A stretch of DNA of 64,000 bases from Labia minor (GCA_963082975.1 OY720348.1:57945461-58009460); one strand, 5' to 3'; numbered from the stretch's first letter, positions 46,309 through 57,839 are shown. The notes: generated by a model not told the origin, from the sequence alone. Made by a program: numbers and translations.

Positions 46309-47187
46309 ATTATTATTCCAGGAGAGGGAAGTTGTATTAAAAAAACGATTTCTATATCGAGCAATTAAAATATTATAATTATTATTTTAAAAAATGATCT
46401 TGGCCAATGCGCACGTTTCCTGATTCTTAAAATAACAAATAAGTATGCCAATTTAATTTATGACCATCTCGACCGTCGATGTTAGAATAATTGAAATTGG
46501 GATAACATCAACAAATGAAAAAAATATGTATATTTAGCCATTGAAAATAAATAAATATATATATATATATATATATAAGTTTAGTTTATTTTTTACTTTA
46601 ATTATTCTTTTACGTTTTATCTTATCAAAATTTCTCTGCATTTGTAAATATTATTATTATTAAAAAAAAAAAATATTAAATTAAATACGCGTCAATTATA
46701 TCACTAAAAAATATTTATTTTAGATATAAATTTAAAATTGACAAAATACTATATTTTTTATCCTTATATCCATAGGCGTAGAGTGATCTATTATGTTGAG
46801 GCGGGGGGGGGGGGGTCTCCCCCGGAAAAAATTTGGACATAATAAATTATTTATTTATTCATAACGTTTAGACTATACTTATATGTAAGTTAAAGATGTT
46901 TTTTTACTTTTTGGTTCTCAGTTACAAAACTAATCACTTTAAAATTTATTTTTTGCACAATGTTTGGGATGGCAGGTGCCCCTCATAATGCATAATTTTA
47001 ATATTCATATGTATATAGATATATAGATTTATCTTTTCTAAAGTTAGATTAATAATTGTTTATTAAATTAATAATCTATCTATTATAGAACATTCATCTC
47101 AACGTAAATAACAAATATAAAATTATAAATATTGCAATTCCAAACCTTTGGTATTTTCGTTTTACTAATTCTTTCCTTGTTGTTTTT
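46309..47187. other. Stretch without a recognised gene
   Basis: AT-rich. A G13 run followed by TCTCCCCCGGAAAAAATTTGG at about 46803 looks like a transposon end but is not assigned. Confidence 0.4.
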
Positions 47188-47742
47188 ACTATCTCGTCAG
47201 AGATGATAGTATTGCGATCACGAAAATTTTCGATGTCGAGATTTTGATGTTTTTATACGTTTTGAAGGTTCCTGAATCATTTTCACTAAGGTGAAAAACG
47301 GTTTGAGCTATAATCATTAAATTTGGTACATGGACATTATTCAAAATTCGTAGTTTTCTATCAACTTTTGAGAAATTTAGCTCATCTGAAAGAGGGTCAT
47401 TATGTACTACGTTTTCATTTTTTTTCCTCTATATGACAGTAAAAATAAAGACATGTTTGATAGTTTTTCACATGTTTATAAAAATTGTATAAAACTGCTA
47501 TATATCGAATTTCAGCTTCATTGAAACGCTGAAAGTACCGGAATTAAGTTTTTAACATTGAAAGTCACGCGCCAGCACGTTACGTGGTGTCATCAACAAA
47601 GAGCCAAACACGCACTTGTTTAATATATATTTATTAATTTATAATTTATAATTTAATTAATTAAATTTAATTTAAATATAATATATGTTATTTAATCCAA
47701 TTAAAATTGCGAGATAGCAGAGTGGAGACACTCCAGCTTATT
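47188..47742 (+). mobile_element. Family 1 element, microsatellite lost
   Basis: Block A joins directly to AAAACGGTTTGAGCTATAAT and the rest of the core, CACGTTACGTGGTGTCATC, the AT tract and GCGAGATAGCAGAGTGGAGA. Close to full length otherwise. Confidence 0.8.
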
Positions 47743-48394
47743 TTATTGAAAATTTTATTCTTTTATTCTTATTTTTTTATAATAAATAATTATAATTTAC
47801 ACTTTTAGCAATGACCATCTATTTTCTATTATAAAAGCCAATACAAAAAATAACAAACATGGAATTAATTTAGTTCTAGATTTTTAACTAATTTTACAGG
47901 GTATTTCTACCTTATCGAATTCATCTTTCCGCTTGACTTAAGATTGAAGATGCCCGAGCTACTTGACTGGACCAAAGGCTAGAATGAAAGAGGCCGAAAA
48001 GTACTGTTACCTCCACTTCAGATTTAGAAAAATCTAGGCTAGATAAGTCTAAACAATCTTACCAACCGATTCAAAAAAAGTCAAACTAGGACCTAATACT
48101 GCCCAGAATTTTTTCTTTCTCTAACTAGTAATAATTACCCACAAATTAGATAAACAAGTGAACAAACTCTGCAGACAAAACAATATTATTGAACTTTGTA
48201 TGGTTTAAGAGGGAAAATAACAACTTTTTTAATATTAATTTTATAGAATCCTACTAGAGAACAAGAAATCCTTCATTTCTAAAATACAAAAAGAAAAACA
48301 CTGAAGATTTTATATCTCTTTTATGGCTGGGCTTGTAATTTGATTTTATAATCATTTATTTTAAAATATATTTTTTGTGAAGCTTTGGGACGGT

Positions 48395-48515
48395 ACTGGA
48401 CTAACTAAACTATCTTTCTTCCAACGTCCCTATCCTGAACCTTCTCCATCCAATTCCTGACTTGTTCCTTTATCTTGTCAGTTCATCGCTTCCTTGGTTT
48501 ATCCATCGATCGAAA
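48395..48515 (-). mobile_element. LINE 3'-end fragment
   Basis: The minus strand reads MDKPRKR, a stop, TDKIKEQVRNWMEKVQDRDV, then RKIV, again the ORF2 C-terminus type (RPRKRW...NWM.VAQDR). Confidence 0.5.
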
Positions 48516-48595
48516 AAGAATAAATTAAAAATTAAATTTATTGTAATTTATGAAAAAATATTATAAATTATTTGTATGATTTCATTTACTAGTTC

Positions 48596-49068
48596 GATAA
48601 TTGTTTACAAAACGGGAAGCTTCAAGGATTTGGATGAAACTTTGCAAGTGGATTCCTTTTTTAATTCGAAAGATAGTTTCCTTATGTAATAATTCTCGGT
48701 CTCTTGCCATTTAATAATGATTTATTGACTAATTCACTAATTATTCACTTATTCACTAATTTTCGTGAAGTTCTTTCAATTCGGTTTGGATATTGAAAAA
48801 TTATTTAATTAATTAATTTTTTTATATATCCAAACCAAACTGAACCCCCCCCCCCCCCCCGATAATTAGTGGAGACCTCTGTTGGCCAAATGAATAAAAA
48901 ATGGTAACTAAATAGAATGTAAATGGATTTATATGAAAATTTTAATAATCTCTATCTCGTATACTAGAAGAGACCGAGAAATATTGTAAAAGAAAAAATT
49001 TGTTTGGAATTAAAAAAGGAATCCTTTGACAAAGTTTCATCCAAATCCCCGGTTTGTAAATAATTACG
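48596..49068. mobile_element. Foldback MITE (family 4), full-length-like copy
   Basis: Starts GATAATTGTTTACAAAACGG and ends GTAAATAATTAC. A C16 run sits near the centre (48845-48860). No clear 8-bp duplication is left. Confidence 0.72.
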
Positions 49069-50099
49069 ATAAATTCAATTATAATTTGTAAATTCCCTAT
49101 TAAAAGGATATTAGAAATAATGAGGAATATTTCTTTTTATTTTTGTTTGTTTGTTTTTTTTTAAATTAAAACTATACTTTCATTATGAAATCCAAATGTA
49201 ATCATAAAAACTATTAAACACTTAATCCTTGAACTTTTCAATGAATTGAAACGAATAAATATAATAGGCTCTCTGAAACGAATCCGGCTGTCTTCGACTA
49301 ATGTGGTGGTGATGGTCTTACTACTTTCATCTATTCACTTTTATGTAAATAACCTCAGAAAAGATCTTCCATAAATAAACAAGCGTTAATAGATGAAGTG
49401 AATTTATTTTCAAAAGAGTGAATTATTAGACAGTCCTGTTCTTAAGCAACACGATATATATTCACTTTCAAATTAAATTCTACTTCCTAGAAATAAACGT
49501 TTACCTAAGTCGTTTCTACATGTCTAGAATCACATAGACAAGGGCTTAACAAATCGAAAATTTTTTTTTTTATTGAAAGTGTCAATCCATTTGGAGAGAT
49601 AAGCAGATATTCCCGAAAACCTTATGCTTTGGCAAATGGAACACAAGCAAACATTCGAAATCAATTAATCAATAATTAATCAAGCTCAATTGAAAATTGA
49701 TTTTCTGGTTAAATGGACATAAATGAGTTTAAGTATAATTTAAAAATATTTGTAAATATTTCATGAATGTAAGACAAAATAATTAATTCTTATGAGAATG
49801 CAGAACGAAGAATTTTAATTGCATCCAAAATAATAGTTAAAATTATACAATCGAGAAGGTTACGAAGAAGAGAAAGAACACAGCGAACTGTCATTACATA
49901 AGTATTAGATAAAGGGGAATTTAAGAAGATAGGAGATTTAAGGATTAGATGGAGGTGGATCATAGGAACGAACTTTCCTTTGTGTCAAAGAAATAGTAAT
50001 ATTGTTATATTTACTTTGATATTTGTTTAAGTTCTAGTAAAATTTTCTTGATATATGTGGTTTTATATCATACGTCGAATATCTAGCAAATTTAGAGAA
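49069..50099. other. Stretch without a recognised gene
   Basis: AT-rich, no conserved frame. A weak LINE-like GGATTAGATGGAGGTGGATC at about 49943 is too short to call. Confidence 0.4.
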
Positions 50100-50111
50100 A
50101 ATCAAATTCAA

Positions 50112-50402
50112 AAAAAAACCTCTTACTTTTATACTTCCTACGCAAGGACAACGCCTATCAAGTCTGTTATATCAATTAGGTGTCCTATGATCAGTAGAAC
50201 GGGTCCTATCAACCTTTACCTTGATTTTCTTGATCGGAGGCGCTACTTTTAATCAAGTAGCTTGCCAAATTTAATCCCGGAACCTGGGTTGACTCCGTCC
50301 CATAGACCCCAGTAAGAGAAATTCCCTTGCCAGGCCAGAGATTTGAACCTGGGACCACGAGAATGTAAGCCAGCTACACTACCTCCCTCCCAGGGGCGCC
50401 TA
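50112..50402 (-). mobile_element. tRNA-derived SINE, complete copy
   Basis: In SINE orientation the head reads GGCGCCCCTGGGAGGGAGG, A-box-like TAGTGTAGCTGG and B-box-like GGTTCAAATCT 32 bases apart, start to start. A tRNA-unrelated body of about 200 bp ends in a T-run (A-run at 50111-50119 on the plus strand). Flanking near-duplicates AATCAAATTCAA (50100-50111) and AATCAAAAATTCAA (50405-50418) look like a target-site duplication. Confidence 0.7.
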
Positions 50403-50418
50403 CTAATCAAAAATTCAA

Positions 50419-51614
50419 TATGTATAAAATACATAATTTGATAATATCAATATGTATAAAATAATGAATATATTGAATTTTAATAAAAAATAACGATCAT
50501 TGGGAGGAGGTTTTAATTCAATCATTTTGAAGATTTTAATTTAAATAAAAAAAAAATATATTAGTTTTTTTTTTTTTTAATTTTCCTTTAAAATTTCCAA
50601 AAATATGTTATTTCTATGGACGATTTGTATTATACGAAAGTAATTTGGAATAGGATGGTTGTCTCAAGGCATCGGGGCAAAGAATTTAATTTTCTGGATA
50701 GATAAACTGTAAATAGGTATGGGGATGAATTTCGCCCTAACGGATTCGCATCTGACTATTATCTAACACTACATTAAGACCAATATTCGATTTGCAAACT
50801 GATTTTATAATTATTGGAAGTGTTTTTTAAATTAAATATAAAAATTCTTATTTTCTTAAAAAAGAATAATTCGATTTATATATTTCAATATTTTCATAAA
50901 AAATAAAATCATGTTAAATATTATTTAAAAAAAATGTCGTTTGCTATCTTTTCTATATTGAAAAAGTGTTCTTTTAAAAATACTTATATTAAAAATGAGT
51001 TTATTTTAAAATATCACTAATAATTATGGAATAAATTTGCCTACTTTGTGACATACTTGGAAAAATTTCAAGTTTTTCATGGGGCACATTGAGGAAAGTA
51101 AACATTTCATACAAGTATTATATTTTATTTATCCTAATATATACTATGGATTAAGAGATTTCAATTTAAATTATTCACATGGATGGTTTATTTTTTCAAT
51201 TGAACTTGTGTATTCACTTGAAATTTTTTTACTGAGTGCTTTCTGTTAAAAAGTAAATAAAAATTTTAAAGGTCGATCATCATTGACTATATGACTAGGT
51301 ATTTGAGGAAAATAAAAAAAAAAATAAAAATAAATGAAAAAATATAAAAAATGATACGAGGATTCAGATTCATGTTTTCTTGTTGAGTTTATAAATTAAA
51401 AGCAGAAAAAATTTATTTTATTATTTATTATTATTATATTATTATTTATTTAAAAAAAAAAACTCAAATTCACCTTCTTTTTCAATCGAGGGAAAAACAA
51501 GATACAAAAAAAACGACTTTTTCGAAGAATCATTCCAAAATTTGCAACTAAAATTGCAATTTTTTTAATTTTGATGTGTGTTAATTAATGAAGAATCAAT
51601 TTGATTCTTTTTTT
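50419..51614. other. AT-rich stretch without a recognised gene
   Basis: No conserved frame or assigned repeat. Confidence 0.5.
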
Positions 51615-52268
51615 ACTATCTCGCCAGAGATAGTATTGCGATCACGGAAATTTTCGATGTCGAGATTTTGATGTATTTATACGTTTTGAAGGTTCCTGAA
51701 TCATTTTCACTAAGATTGAGAAAAATGTCTGTCTGTGTGTGTGTATGTACACAAGATTACGCAAAAACGGTTTGTGCAAGAATCATGAAATTTGGTACAT
51801 GGGCATTATTCAAAATTCGTAGTTTTCTATCAACTTTTGAAAAATGTAGCTCATTACCTACCACTTTTTGATTTTTTTTACTCTAAAGTAACCTTAAAAA
51901 TAAAGATATATGTTTGATAGTTTTTCACATGATTAAAAATTGTATAAAACTGATATATATAGAATTTAAGGTTGATGGAATCACTGAAAGTAAAGGAATT
52001 AATTTGTTAAATTTTGACTTAAAAATGAAGGTAAAGGTTTTAAATTTAAATTTAACATATGTTAATTAATTAATTTAATTGTATAACAATACTAAACTGT
52101 AAATTTAATTTTTTTTTAATTAATTAATTAATTCAATTATACTTAATTTATAATTTATATATATAAATAGTTTTAATCAAATTAATTCATTAAATTTAAT
52201 TTAAATATAATATATGTTAATTAAACCAATTCAAATTTGCGAGATAGTCGAGTGGAGACACTCCAGAT
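51615..52268 (+). mobile_element. Family 1 element, nearly complete
   Basis: Clear 5' hairpin ACTATCTC-gcca-GAGATAGT, block A, GTCTGTCTGTGTGTGTGT, core ATGAAATTTGGTACATGG, TATATATAGAATTTAAGG, AT tract and GCGAGATAGTCGAGTGGAGA. The CACGTGACG segment is missing. Confidence 0.82.
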
Positions 52269-52329
52269 TTTTTTTTTTTTTGTTAATTTCTTATGATTTT
52301 TGTAGATGGATGGAGTTAGCAATTGATTG

Positions 52330-52870
52330 GTTATTCTCGTTCGTTTTCATCACCACCCTTTCCCCCACCTATCACCTTCTTCCTTCCAATCCCTCCCCCT
52401 TCCATCCATATGGATTCATCACCACCCCCTTCCCCCCACCCCGATTGTCTATTGTTCCATGGACACTTGGTGAAATAAACCATCCAAGTGAAATGCCATA
52501 GATCTCCACAAAGAATGGATCTACCTTCTCGAGTAACATCCACAGCTGGCTTTTCGAGTTGTAATTTGTTGGCTTCGAGAGTTTGGCCTTCGCTTCCCGC
52601 AGACTGCTTGGCGCGGCAGACGTCACCGAAGCGATCAGCGCAAAACAGCCAAGCCGGCCGTTATTTCCGGACACGCGACCCCACACCATCTGGCCGCACA
52701 CCGGACGATGCTCAGGTGACTTCCAGGCCAGGCTTGATCCGTTTGGACCAGATCCATGTTCTAGGAACCGACCAATCGTCATCTTACCATTCGACCACTC
52801 GCATTCCAAATGGAATCGAAGCAAGCAAAACCAATTTCAAACACCCAAAAATCAATGAAGTATATCTAAT
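52330..52870. other. GC-rich island, possible diverged exon or promoter
   Basis: About 500 bp of clearly higher GC and CpG content than its surroundings (for example AGCCGGCCGTTATTTCCGGA). Open frames exist on both strands, up to about 150 codons on the minus strand (52372-52824), but none matches a protein family I recognise. The flank 52340-52440 is pyrimidine-rich. Confidence 0.3.
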
Positions 52871-52946
52871 ATCAATCAAGTTTTTTTAAACTAGCGAATA
52901 ATGGAATACCTAATATATATATATATATATATCTTATTTTATTGTA

Positions 52947-53318
52947 CTAGCAAAAATTGTATATATAAATATATATTTTTGAAATTCATCCATAGATAAT
53001 TTTTATAAAGAAAACTCGCACTGTATTGGTTCAGCTTCGAAGAAAATCATCCATATTATTTTTTTCTTTATTTAAAATAAAACATTTAAATGACGTCAGC
53101 AACTACGTCAGACAGCGCTTCCTTAAATGCAAAATATTATAAATATAAATAAACTCAAATTAAAAAATATATATTATGTTATATCTACAGGCCATACTTA
53201 TCTGTCGTTCAGTGAATTAATTTATTAATTAATAATAAGGTTAAAAGACTTAATGTTTTATAACTATTTTTTTTAATTTATGTTCTTTTAAATTTGCGGT
53301 TCGGTGAACTAGGTATTA
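52947..53318 (+). mobile_element. Family 3 repeat copy
   Basis: Starts CTAGCAAAAATTGTATATA. Contains AAATGACGTCAGCAACTACG and ends GGTTCGGTGAACTAGGTATT. Confidence 0.7.
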
Positions 53319-55044
53319 ATATTACCAACCAAACACGATAATAAGGAATATTTTTTTTAATGATGTAAAAAAAATCACCCTCCTATGTAAATTCTCTTGA
53401 AAATGGCGCCAAAATGGGCGCCGAAAAATTGAGATTCAAATCTCACAATAAACGTCAAAACAAAAATAACCTGGAAATAATTTTTCAAAATATTATAATA
53501 AAACCAAAACCAAATCCACCATATATTATAATTAAATTTAAAATTATTTAATACCTGCCCATCTTGTCTGCTTTTTCAATATTTAATCTGTTCTAATAAT
53601 AGGATAACTTAAGTAAAATTTATTTTTATACAATCCACAAAGTAAATATCGAACAATTGATATGATATTATTTAAAATAGAAAGAAAGAGATAAATTTAA
53701 TTTGCTCTACATAAATAAATGGACCACCAATCGTGACGAATCCCTCTGTTTATTTTAAAAATTTCCATCTGCAAAAATATCACTGTTATAACCTATAAAT
53801 TTAAAGGAAGAAAAATTTATTATATATTATATATGTATATGTATAGGTACGAATATATATATATATAATCAATTGGACATATCTAGGACAGCGATTAGAT
53901 CAGATACCTTTACCATTTATATTTTCATATTTTTATAAGGTAGTAAATTATTTTTAATTTTCAACGTTAATAATAAATATTTTATGTGTGTGTGTGTGTG
54001 TGATTGGCAGTGCGCCAAACCAAATATTCTATGGTAATAAGTGATTTTGGAATTTATTATATATCAAAAGTTATGGCTATCCTGAAATCCTATGTCTATT
54101 AATGAACAACATTTTTTTTATTAGATCATTTCAGTATTTAAATCAAAGACCAAAGTGTACCACAAAAATCTCAATGTCAAACTAGAAAGTGGATTATGGG
54201 CAGTTAAATAGGAGACTTTTTTAAAAAATAGATTTTATTCATGAAAAAATATAAAATATAATAATAAGGTATTTGGATTGCTTCGAAGTTAAATTATGAC
54301 AGAAATATTTTTTTTATATTGTTAATGCGAATATAAGAATGATTAATAGAGGAAAATTATATAACGTTTATTATATATATATATAACTTGTATATGAGAT
54401 TAATTTCATAAAGTTTAGAAGAAGCGTGTAAATTGCTCAACTCAACAACGTAAAGATTGGGCCAAAATATTTCGAGTTCAGTAGTGCCACAATGTAAGTT
54501 ATAATAATAATAGAAAAGGTAAAAAATGAATAACGTTTAACTTCTTGGTATTCTAGTCCTTCTATCTATAAAGAAATACTACATAACAAACTTTTTTCCT
54601 ATATAGGATAGAAGATAAGTTAATAATATTTATTTATACAACATAATTATTTCGCCTGGCTTTTAGTGGAGATGAAATTACTAAAAAAATATACACATAA
54701 CAATTCTGATAAAAGATAATGAGTAATTAATATAAGATGTGTGAATTATTTTTTTTTATAATATTTATTATTATAATCAATTTAATCACTGATAATGGAC
54801 TGCTAGCGTTGCTTTTTACATTACATTTCTCAGTCGATAATATTAATATTATTATAATGATAATATGTGGTGATATAATATAATAACTGTTAATAATAAG
54901 ATTTTAATGAAGATTTATTTAACACAGGAGGATGTTGTGAAAGAACATTTATGTATCATAGAAAAAGATTATATTTATTAAAACATTTTATTTTTTTTAT
55001 AATTATTAAAGGGATTTTTATTTAAAGGCCAGCTTATTTGTAAT
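53319..55044. other. Stretch without a recognised gene
   Basis: AT-rich. GAAAATGGCGCCAAAATGGG near 53399 contains an E2F-like GGCGCC core but has no gene next to it. A (TG)n run lies at about 53985-54002. Confidence 0.4.
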
Positions 55045-55180
55045 TATTATTTATTAAATTAAAATAATAATTGTACAACGTTTCGATTACTTATTCAGCA
55101 ATCGTTCTCAAGTGTGCTACTCAAGTAATCTCATAAGCAATCGAAACGTTGTACAATTATTATTTTAATTTAATGAATAT
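55045..55180. repeat. Inverted repeat with 39-bp arms
   Basis: Arm 55056-55094 and arm 55133-55171 are reverse complements with one mismatch. Each contains ACAACGTTTCGATT or its complement. Weaker pairing extends further outward, and the loop is about 38 nt. It may be the terminal part of an unrecognised element. Confidence 0.8.
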
Positions 55181-55560
55181 TATTTAAAAATAAGGAACTC
55201 TTTAAATAAAAATCGCTTTAATAAAACGATTATAGGCTACTTTCCTCTATTTCTATAAAATTTCAAACTAATTTGATCAACTCGAAATGAAATAGAATTA
55301 CTACTAATACTAATTTCTCATAAAGAAGAATTTTTTCTACAGTGAATCCTGAAGGTTTTTAATTTAAGTTCCTATTTTTTGTAATTCATTCATTCATTGG
55401 GTGCTCTTTTATCAGAATGTGAAAATTTATAATATACTAAAATATAGTTTTTTCTATAATAAATAAATTAATAAATTCAAGATCACGGAATATGGTCCAA
55501 AATATTAAACCTTTTCAAGTATTTATCATTTTGTAAAATATTTGATAGTGTTAATTTTAA
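55133..55560. repeat. Direct duplication, copy 1 (about 600-bp period)
   Basis: Matches 55735-56160 over most of its length, for example TAAAACGATTATAGGCTACT and TCTACAGTGAATCCTGAAGG. Moderately diverged. Confidence 0.8.
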
Positions 55561-55568
55561 TCTAATTC

Positions 55569-55606
<38 letters not shown>

Positions 55607-55680
55607 GATTTAATTTGTTTAATTGAATTGCTAGTGATGATGCAGTAAATTTTCTCTTCGCTCAAGGCAATCTTAGTCAT
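55560..55680. repeat. Repeat with (ATT)n tract, related to 57600-57745
   Basis: TAATCTAATTCAAGT, (ATT)n, TTGTTTAATTGAATTG, AGTGATGATGCAGTAAATTT and CTCAAGGCAATCTT recur at 57600-57745. Confidence 0.7.
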
Positions 55681-55734
55681 TTCATTAGTTGGCTTGAGTC
55701 GGGGAAAGATCATAGTACTTGAAAACGTTTGCAG

Positions 55735-56160
55735 AATAAGCAATCGAAACGTTGTAGAATTATTATTTTAATTTAATAAATAATATTTACAAATAAGGAA
55801 GTCTTTAAATAAAAATCGCTTTAATAAAACGATTATAGGCTACTTTCCTCTATTTCTATAATATTTCAAACTAATTTGATCAATTCGAAATGGAATAGAA
55901 TTACTACTAATACTAATTTCTCATAAAGAAGAATTTTTTCTACAGTGAATCCTGAAGGTTTTTAATTTAAAATCCTATTTTTGTAATTTATTCAGTCATT
56001 AGGTGATCTTTTGTCAGAATGTGAAAATTTCAAAAATACTGAAATGTTTGAGTGGTTTCTACAATAAATATATTATTAATAATAAATTCAATATATCAGA
56101 ATATGGTAAAAAAATGAAACCTTTGCAAGTATTTATCATATTATAAAATAATTGATGGAT
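55735..56160. repeat. Direct duplication, copy 2
   Basis: Second copy of 55133-55560. Only the right arm of the inverted repeat is included at its start. Confidence 0.8.
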
Positions 56161-56186
56161 TTTGATTTTTAAAAACAACAATTTTT

Positions 56187-56844
56187 ACCGACCGACGATA
56201 GTAAGGGAGGTATTGTTTTCACACCAAATTTCACATGTGGAGATTTTTACATATCTCCACGAATCATGCATTTTCTTAACAGAAAAAAGTATTTTTAGCA
56301 TGATGTCTGTCCGTCCGTCCGTCTGTCCGTCTGTCCGTCCGTCCGTCCGTATAGATGTGTACAGCCTGAACGGCTTAAGGGATGATTTTGATGAAATTTG
56401 GTATATTTACTTAATGCATCAGTGGGATGAATTGATCAACTTTTGGTACAAATCCGGAAACCGGAAGTGGTAGTATTAGCGATCGACGATAAGAAGGGAA
56501 GGGTTATTTTCGCACCAAATTTCACATAAGGAGATTTTTTTACATATCACCACGAATGTATTGGTTTTATCCTCGGGAAAAATCATCTTCATTATGTTTT
56601 TCTTAATTTAAAATTATATGACGTCACCCAGCCCTTCATGACGTCACAGCCTCGGGTAACGCCGGCAACGCCGGCTACTTCAGCTATATATTATAAATAA
56701 AATAAAATTAAAAATATTTATGTTATATCCATATCTGTTTTTACATTAATAGATATATTAAAATTATTTGAAATTGTTTCTATAGCTGGAAATTAATTTA
56801 TTTCAAACCGTCGGTCGGTTCGGACCTGGCCACAGGTCAACTTA
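56187..56844 (+). mobile_element. Family 2 (Helentron-associated-like) element, complete
   Basis: Starts ACCGACCGACGATAGTAAGG after TT. It has a GTCCGTCCGTCTGTCC microsatellite at about 56306-56350 and the core GATGAAATTTGGTATATTTA. Two TGACGTCA sites lie at 56619 and 56639. It ends with the subterminal CGTCGGTCGG, hairpin GACCTG-gcca-CAGGTC and AACTTA. No coding frame. Confidence 0.85.
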
Positions 56845-56846
56845 TT

Positions 56847-57430
56847 ACTATCTCGCCAGAGATCACGAACATTTTCGATGTCGAGATTTTGATGTTTTTA
56901 TAGGTTTTGAAGGTTCCTGAGTCATTTTCACTATGGTTGAGAACAATGTGTGTGTGTGTGTGTGTGTGTAGACTAGAATACGCAGAAACGGTTTGAGCTA
57001 GAATCATGAAATTTGGTAGACAATCATTATTCAAAATTTGTAGTTTTCTATCAACTTTTGAGAAATGTAGCTCATCTGAAAGAGGGTCATTATGTACTAC
57101 GTTTTCAGTTTTTTCTTCTAAACTGATCGTAAAAATAAAGATATATGTTTGATAGTTTTTCACATGATTAAAAATTGTATAAAACATATATATATATATA
57201 TAGAATTTCGGCTTGATTAAATCACTGAAAGTACCGGAATTAATTTTTTAACACTACAAATCACACGCCAGCACGTGACGTGGTGCCATCAACAAAGAGA
57301 CAAACGCGAGCTGGATTAATATATATTTATTAATTGTAATTTATAATTTTATTAATTAAATTCAATTTAAATATAATATATGTGTTAATTAATCCAATTC
57401 AAATATGGTACAGTCCAGTGACACTCCAGA
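56847..57430 (+). mobile_element. Family 1 element, joined head-to-tail to a family 2 element
   Basis: ACTATCTCGCCAGAGATCAC start, (TG)n at about 56949-56970, core ATGAAATTTGGTAGACAATC, CACGTGACGTGGTGCCATC, AT tract and GACACTCCAG end. Only TT separates it from the family 2 copy. Confidence 0.82.
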
Positions 57431-57599
57431 TTTATTTTAAATTATTGTCAAATTAAACAGTAATTATAAATCGATTCCATAAGATTATATATAAATGCCT
57501 TTTTCCAATATTTTTTTTTTGTGTAAGTATAAACTGATATTCAAAAATTTAAATCTAATTTAATTAAACAAGTTCCAAGATATCATTCTTTTGGTTTGA

Positions 57600-57745
57600 T
57601 TAGCCAATGAACTGTTAATATAATCTAATTCAAGTATTATTATTATTATTATTTTATTCGATTGAATTTGTTTAATTGAATTGTTAGTGATGATGCAGTA
57701 AATTTTCTCTTCCAATCGCTCAAGGCAATCTTCGCCATTTCTACT
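57600..57745. repeat. Repeat with (ATT)n tract, second copy
   Basis: Second occurrence of the segment at 55560-55680. Confidence 0.7.
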
Positions 57746-57839
57746 GAAATTTTTCTTTTGTTTTTCATTCTCTTTGTATGTGAGAGCTAAATCAACAATA
57801 TTATTTATGTAAATAGGCAAAGGATGAGTATTTATTTGT

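Noticed and set aside
53395-53425. GGCGCC-containing E2F-like promoter
   Set aside because: No transcription unit, splice signal or coding sequence lies beside it.
55133-55171. GAAACGTTG-containing arm as part of a hammerhead ribozyme or Penelope-like end
   Set aside because: No CTGATGA-type core was found at a suitable distance, so the catalytic fold is not supported.
56837-57187. Frames of 60-116 codons inside family 1 copies
   Set aside because: They follow the repeat consensus in either strand, include translated microsatellites and differ from copy to copy. They are not genes.
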